A DNA stretch of 64,000 bases from Xestospongia muta. Taxonomy: Eukaryota; Porifera; Demospongiae; Haplosclerida; Petrosiidae. Below are positions 61,961-64,000 of the stretch, piece after piece. Positions within the stretch are counted from its first letter, which is position 1. Each line of letters begins with the position of its first letter. The DNA lies in assembly GCA_963693285.1 (NCBI GenBank), contig OY848920.1, forward strand, positions 436,501 to 500,500. Direction: 5' to 3'. The notes beneath the pieces are model-generated. The model saw only the letters and a list, made by a program, of their open reading frames with translations. It was not told where the DNA came from and searched no databases. Made by a program: the position numbers and the translations under genes.

Positions 61961-63767
61961 ATGTCTGTATGTTCTTACCACTCATCTCGATGGAGAGCAG
62001 TGACACAATGTGTTATTAATAGTATGAGAGGAATTGATCTCATTAGTGGATGTCATTGTAGGGTCTTCCCCCGTCTTGTGTGTGTATGTCCCAGTAAGTA
62101 ATAAGTATGGAATGGATGTACATTTTAGAGGGGTGGGTCCGTGCTCTGAAATGCTTAAAAAGTCGGCAATTACCATAAAATGGACAGTTAAGAATGGATT
62201 CATATTGCAAAATGGACAAATAGGAATGACATACTCTGAAATAGACCATATTAGGAATGGATGAATGTTCTATAAAATGGACAAATAAAATTGATGGACA
62301 ATAAATGTGATATAATTTGTGAAAAGAGACAATATCAAAACATTTCAAAAGCAGTTTTACAGTATCTATCTATTAGTAGCTATATATCTTTTACTAGATG
62401 TCTGCTAAATTATAAATTATTAAGTTTAAAATGATTATTAGATAGCTCAAACACAAAAAGTAAATGGCCTTTATTACTTACAAATTTTAGTGTTTTTGTG
62501 TAAATGTTTTGATAGAAGTGATTCCTTATTATTACAAATCGGGTCACATATCAATACTTAGAAAGAGATCAATGTAAAATTTATCATTTACTACTGATGT
62601 CTTTGTATATAAAAGGTAAAGAGTCAAAACGTTCTTTCCCACGTCTCTCACAAGATATCCTTATCTCATGGATAAAGAATTTAATTGTGTCCAAACCTCA
62701 GGACAAGTACATCAAGTTAGCACCATCTCTGAAGTTATTGTATGAAGGTTGTCTTCATACTGAGAGAGAAGAGGAAAAAGAAGCTCTTATGAGAGTCCTT
62801 TTAGTAATATATCAAGTATGTCATGGTAAGTAACTTAATTTATAAATTAACAAAGTGTCGTATTATGAGAAAATTTGTTCTTGTATCATGATAATATTCT
62901 ATTATCACAGGCGGAGGAAGCTTAAAAAAGTTGGGGGGCTGAACATATTTGTACACAGTTTCACATGCATAACTTAAGCATACATTTTAAAAATGAGAAT
63001 TAAAATGCACCAAAATATTTTCTTCGTTCATCATTTTTTTAAACAAACTCCTTGGCAAGTTCTTGCAGGTCTACTAGTAATAAATGTTAGAATGCAAAAT
63101 TAGTTATTCTATGTAAAAGTTGGGGGGGCTCTGCCCCCCCCCTTTATAAAAGTTGGGGGGGCATCAGCCCCCTTCACCCCCACCCTCAGCCGCCTATGAT
63201 TATTTTAACAATGAACCTTTAAATTGAGAACAACTCTATCTATGCCTTGAAAACCATCTTTATATTAAAGACAATTTCTTAGGCTAGTTCTAATACTGTA
63301 GTATATTGTTATTGCATTATATTATTAGTATATTATTAGTATATTATTAGTATATTATTTCACATATTATGGAAGGATTATAGATTGAAGGTACCAGTGT
63401 ATCTGCACTAGATCTAGAGGAGATATGCAATATGATGGTTTATACATTATATTACACGTTGCACTTGCTTGTCTCATTTACAGGTAACACAGATATTTTT
63501 AAACCTAATTATGAAGCAATAGAATCCCCAGACCCTCAAGGTTCCATACTACCAGAACCAGAACCAGATCTTGAGACTAAAGTCTTCTACTTAGATATCC
63601 CAACCACAACCACTCAACACATTGGCACTTTAATTGGTAAAAATGGCGTCCATCTCAAAGCTCTTTGTGAGAAATATAACATAATATCGATACATCTTGG
63701 AGAGGAAAGGGAAAAAGGAGGTACCCGAACTGGACGGAGAAGGAATAGACCTGTTAGTCATGGTTAG
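61961..63767 (+). CDS. KH-domain protein, 3' part replaced at a duplication breakpoint
   Basis: Exons 61961-62093, 62616-62825 and 63484-63767 join in phase 1. The predicted start, ATG 61961, directly follows a CAG that could be an acceptor, so an earlier exon is possible. The first two exons encode a Cys-rich, then helical, unrecognised region (DILISWIKNLIV, EEEKEALMRVLLVIYQVCHG). The third carries a KH domain: FYLDIPTTTTQHIGTLIGKNGVHL with GxxG as GKNG, which would bind single-stranded RNA. At about 63766 the sequence switches to a copy of the dioxygenase exon, giving an immediate TAG; the true 3' exons are not seen. The function beyond RNA binding is unknown. Confidence 0.6.
62906..63198. 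mobile_element. CATAGGCGG inverted-repeat element, short copy, 5-bp target duplication
   Basis: Begins CACAGGCGGAGGAAG and ends CAGCCGCCTATG; both flanks are ATTAT. The interior has two G7-type runs and no coding sequence. It lies in the last intron of the KH gene. Confidence 0.85.
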
Positions 63768-64000
63768 CATGGTTAGCTAAATTTCTACTGCTCTACTTTC
63801 TTGGACCAATGAACGTCGGGTTTCATACTAAATTTGGAGATGGGAGTGAGATACCAGAGAGATATCAGAGCCACTTACGAGATATTTTGTGGAGGAATAT
63901 GGTCTTCAATCGCTGGGAGTTAGGGGACCTGGTGATGATTGATAACTTTCGTATATCTCACGGACGCCAGGTAACCAGAATTATCTGTTTAATTATCCAT
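63766..64000 (+). pseudogene. Partial duplicate of the dioxygenase gene, continuing past the window
   Basis: Matches 59138-59375 with very few substitutions at an offset of 4628 bp, covering the hydrophobic segment, the distal-His region and the following splice donor and intron. The 5' half of the exon and all earlier exons are missing, so it cannot encode the enzyme unless spliced to something else. Whether later exons follow lies outside the window. Confidence 0.85.

Overview
The window looks like compact nuclear DNA from an early-branching animal, most probably a demosponge of the Amphimedon type. This is an inference from gene content, with no database search. The genes are metazoan: the spliceosome subunit BCAS2, a SENP6/7-like SUMO protease, CYB5R4, POLR2F, SORD, MAP3K4, CDKL1, RPS16 and MRPL17. 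Introns are many and short, with GT-AG ends whose codon phases close exactly. Spacers are AT-rich, and death-fold (Death, CARD) genes are enriched. Coding models below were built by hand from splice sites and phase, so exon edges are good to the base where phases match. UTRs and transcription starts are not resolved.

Left part (1-14.8 kb): two related minus-strand death-fold genes. The first (1-7115, running off the left edge) has six almost identical Death-domain exons in a tandem 829-bp array, then coiled-coil exons. The second (8771-13452) reads Death, CARD, CARD, unknown region, coiled coil, LRR, and carries one frameshift and one stop. Each has BCAS2 just upstream: intact at 13763-14838, decayed at 7293-8278. 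The neighbourhood therefore seems to have been duplicated.

Middle (15-45.7 kb): a SENP6/7-like protease with introns full of simple repeats, then CYB5R4 and POLR2F as a divergent pair, SORD with long repeat-filled introns, and the N-terminal part of MAP3K4 cut by a 200-base assembly gap (45990-46189). Just after the gap is a proline-rich, coiled-coil 3' gene end with several frame breaks.

Right part (47.7-64 kb): CDKL1 with an RFX-type X-box, RPS16 and MRPL17 sharing a promoter, a mucin-like membrane protein, a small unrecognised gene divergent from a TauD/TfdA-type dioxygenase, a small Death-domain gene, and a KH-domain gene cut at a duplication breakpoint where a second partial copy of the dioxygenase begins.

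Divergent gene pairs 100-275 bp apart recur (BCAS2/SENP, CYB5R4/POLR2F, SORD/MAP3K4, RPS16/MRPL17, unknown/dioxygenase). Introns and spacers hold ATCC-type simple repeats, minisatellites, palindromes and several short inverted-repeat elements. One of these families has clear 5-bp target duplications.
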